Assembly: GCA_017849455.1 (NCBI GenBank)
Contig: JAFIGX010000003.1
Span: forward strand, 597,228-661,227
Length of the DNA stretch: 64,000 nucleotides
Direction of reading: 5' to 3'
Origin: Pseudobacter sp.
Lineage (GTDB): Bacteria; Bacteroidota; Bacteroidia; Chitinophagales; Chitinophagaceae
Below, in pieces: positions 62,794-64,000 of this stretch. A program made the position numbers and the translations under genes. Positions within the stretch are counted from its first letter, which is position 1. The number at the start of each line of letters is the position of its first letter. Below the pieces are notes generated by a model. The model saw only the letters and a list, made by a program, of their open reading frames with translations. It ran no database searches and was not told the DNA's origin.

Positions 62794-63273
62794 ATGCCGC
62801 AAAAGAAAAATATTTTCAGCGGATTGAAAGTAATTCACTTGTCCCTCTTCGTTAGCCTGGTAATCTTCACCGTGGTGGCATCAGTATTGCGGGAAAGAGA
62901 GTTCATATTCCTGGCTGATGGATCACTGGAAATGACTTTGCAGATAGTAGCGGTGGTCGTTTCCATGGGAGCATTGCTGACAGGGTTCAATCTATTCAAG
63001 CGAAGGATGCTGGCTGCGCGGAGCAGTGCTGAGCCGGCGGCAGAGCGGATGCGGCAATACCTGTCGGCCTGTTTAATATGGTGGGCGATGATCGAGGGGC
63101 CGGGGCTGCTCGCGGTGATCTTTTTCCTGCTCACGGGCAATTATGGTTTTTTTGCGTTGGCTGTATTTCATATCCTGGTACTCTTATTGTTTTTTCCGAG
63201 GGCCTCGAATATTATAGTGTTGTTAAACCTCTCGTCCAAAGATGTGGCTGAACTGGAAGGCCAAAACCTTTAG
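62794..63273 (+). CDS. Four-helix membrane protein of unknown function
   Basis: A 159-residue protein with four hydrophobic segments (about 13-32, 46-66, 88-112, 116-138). It includes LIWWAMIEGPGLLAVIFFLLTGNY, read here in part, and FFPRASNIIVLLNLSSKD. I do not recognise a family with certainty. It is 22 bases after the DUF420 gene on the same strand and ends the respiratory cluster, so a role in oxidase assembly or membrane function is plausible but unproven. Confidence 0.65.
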   Translation: MPQKKNIFSGLKVIHLSLFVSLVIFTVVASVLREREFIFLADGSLEMTLQIVAVVVSMGALLTGFNLFKRRMLAARSSAEPAAERMRQYLSACLIWWAMIEGPGLLAVIFFLLTGNYGFFALAVFHILVLLLFFPRASNIIVLLNLSSKDVAELEGQNL

Positions 63274-63442
63274 CGACTACAACATAATCTCCGGAATTCC
63301 GCGGGAAAAATCCCCAATCTATCCTGTTTTTTTCTCATGGCTTCGTTTCCCTCTCCGGTTAATTTTACCCGATTGTTGTTTTCTAGCCTTTTTTCTTTTT
63401 ATGGGGATGGCTCTGATTTTAGCGTATCATGATCGGTATCGA

Positions 63443-63491
63443 CACAGTTTTAGGGTGATTTGACACAGTTATCCTCTAAAACTTCACAGTT
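63443..63491 (+). promoter_or_regulatory. Three CACAGTT direct repeats at 21-base steps
   Basis: CACAGTT occurs at 63443-63449, 63464-63470 and 63485-63491, exactly two helical turns apart. The core ACAGTT and the 21-base step fit the direct-repeat sites of LytTR-type regulators, although the last two positions of that consensus are not matched. The array is 45 bases upstream of the TATTTTTG box. Confidence 0.5.
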
Positions 63492-63535
63492 ACCAAATAA
63501 CTGGCGATAACTCATTATTAAATTGGGGCTAATAG

Positions 63536-63543
63536 TATTTTTG
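63536..63543 (+). promoter_or_regulatory. TAnnTTTG promoter box of the last gene
   Basis: TATTTTTG matches the Bacteroidota -7 consensus and lies 34 bases before the ATG at 63578. The usual -33 TTG is not evident, which fits a promoter that needs an activator bound to the CACAGTT array. Confidence 0.5.
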
Positions 63544-63577
63544 TTAATATAACTCCTTAACCATTTATACCTTCCTT

Positions 63578-64000
63578 ATGAGATTTTCGTGGCTGTTGAT
63601 CCTTGTATGGATGCTTTCGGTATCAAGTGCCTTTTCCCAGGAAGGCAATAATACAATAAACAGGGTCACCAATTTTCCCGCCCGTTTCTTGGATAAGCTT
63701 CAAAAGCGTTCTGCTGATCTGGAAGAAAAGATCGTTCATCAATCGGAGAAGGCTTTGAGGAAACTGGCCCGCCAGGAAGCACGGTTGAAGAAAAAGCTGG
63801 CCAAAAAAGATTCTCTGGCAGCCGAACAAACCTTCGGCAACGTAGAACAGCAATATGCGGAGCTGCAGCAACAATTGCAAAACCCGGAAAAGCTGGCCGG
63901 TCGCTCCCGGCAATACCTGCCTCATTTCGATACACTGAAAACCTCCCTGAATTTTTTATCGGCCAATAACAATGTGCTGCCCAATAGCACTGAGCTGAAA
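63578..64000 (+). CDS. Exported coiled-coil protein, N-terminal part (runs off the window)
   Basis: The first 141 codons of a gene that continues past the window. It has a signal peptide (MRFSWLLILVWMLSVSSAFS, cleaved after SQ). The visible mature part is a charged helix with heptad character (LDKLQKRSADLEEKIVHQ, then LARQEARLKKKLAKKDSLAA, then EQQYAELQQQLQNPEKL). I do not recognise the family. Its own promoter and a repeat array precede it, so it is not part of the respiratory cluster. Confidence 0.75.
   Translation, partial: MRFSWLLILVWMLSVSSAFSQEGNNTINRVTNFPARFLDKLQKRSADLEEKIVHQSEKALRKLARQEARLKKKLAKKDSLAAEQTFGNVEQQYAELQQQLQNPEKLAGRSRQYLPHFDTLKTSLNFLSANNNVLPNSTELK

Larger units (their letters stand above)
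63274..63577. other. Intergenic region with phased repeats and a promoter box
   Basis: A 304-base region without a convincing gene. It contains three direct CACAGTT repeats at 63443, 63464 and 63485 (21-base steps) and a TATTTTTG box at 63536-63543, 34 bases before the next ATG. A T-rich stretch near 63322-63330 may help end transcription of the upstream cluster, but no good hairpin precedes it. Confidence 0.55.

Noticed and set aside
63292..63301. CGGAATTCCG palindrome after the last gene of the respiratory cluster
   Set aside because: It has no loop to form a hairpin and no T run directly behind it, so it is not a convincing terminator.

Overview
The window looks like chromosomal DNA from a member of the Bacteroidota, most likely the Chitinophagaceae or a close relative. 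The reasons are the TonB-dependent receptor, DUF4249 and GLPGLI proteins, several TAnnTTTG promoter boxes, a futalosine-pathway menaquinone gene, the YD/Rhs protein pair with a DUF6443-type N-terminus, and a complete alternative complex III plus cytochrome oxidase cluster in the order usual for this phylum. The genus cannot be fixed from sequence reading alone. I saw no rRNA, tRNA, CRISPR array, transposase or phage structural gene.

Layout. Positions 1-6.2 kb hold the end of a DUF4249 protein, an unknown Cys-containing protein, a TonB-dependent receptor and a BlaI/BlaR1-type regulator pair. Positions 6.4-16.9 kb are an accessory region. It contains a two-gene YD/Rhs operon ending in an HNH (AHH-like) nuclease tip. 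Behind it lies an AT-rich immunity cluster with two near-identical imm11-like genes on the opposite strand, an Imm53 gene, two further presumed immunity genes, and a start-less orphan toxin tip. Positions 17-31 kb carry a phosphodiesterase-type exported protein, a CsbD-like protein, a flavin monooxygenase, a GLPGLI protein with its histidine kinase/response regulator pair, two hybrid histidine kinases, a HicB/HicA pair and mqnC. Positions 31-46.4 kb are mixed housekeeping genes: a retropepsin-PDZ protease, a complementary M16 peptidase pair, a fused E1 dehydrogenase, a D-aminoacylase, a dipeptidase, an acetyltransferase, an ATPase, and a membrane-domain/PurN fusion. Positions 46.6-63.3 kb are one long respiratory cluster, actABCDEF-coxBA-ctaB-coxC-coxC-coxD-sco-DUF420. 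It encodes menaquinol:cytochrome c oxidation, an aa3-type oxidase, heme O synthesis and copper delivery. The window ends inside an exported coiled-coil protein.

The least expected signal is a set of hairpin elements whose arms are built from short units of fixed length. Units are 9 bp at 34880-35057, 8 bp at 52726-52820 and 61215-61303, a single 8-bp arm at 47945-47984, and 7 bp at 46080-46166. Most sit between genes, but the 7-bp one is translated in frame as the linker of the DUF6787-PurN fusion. Other regulatory patterns found by eye are three CACAGTT sites exactly 21 bp apart (63443-63491), GTTAA sites at 20- and 10-bp steps before a two-component operon (20450-20486), an 18-bp palindrome before the act operon (46484-46501), and a dyad operator in front of the blaI-like gene. 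All family names come from reading translated sequences; no database search was possible.
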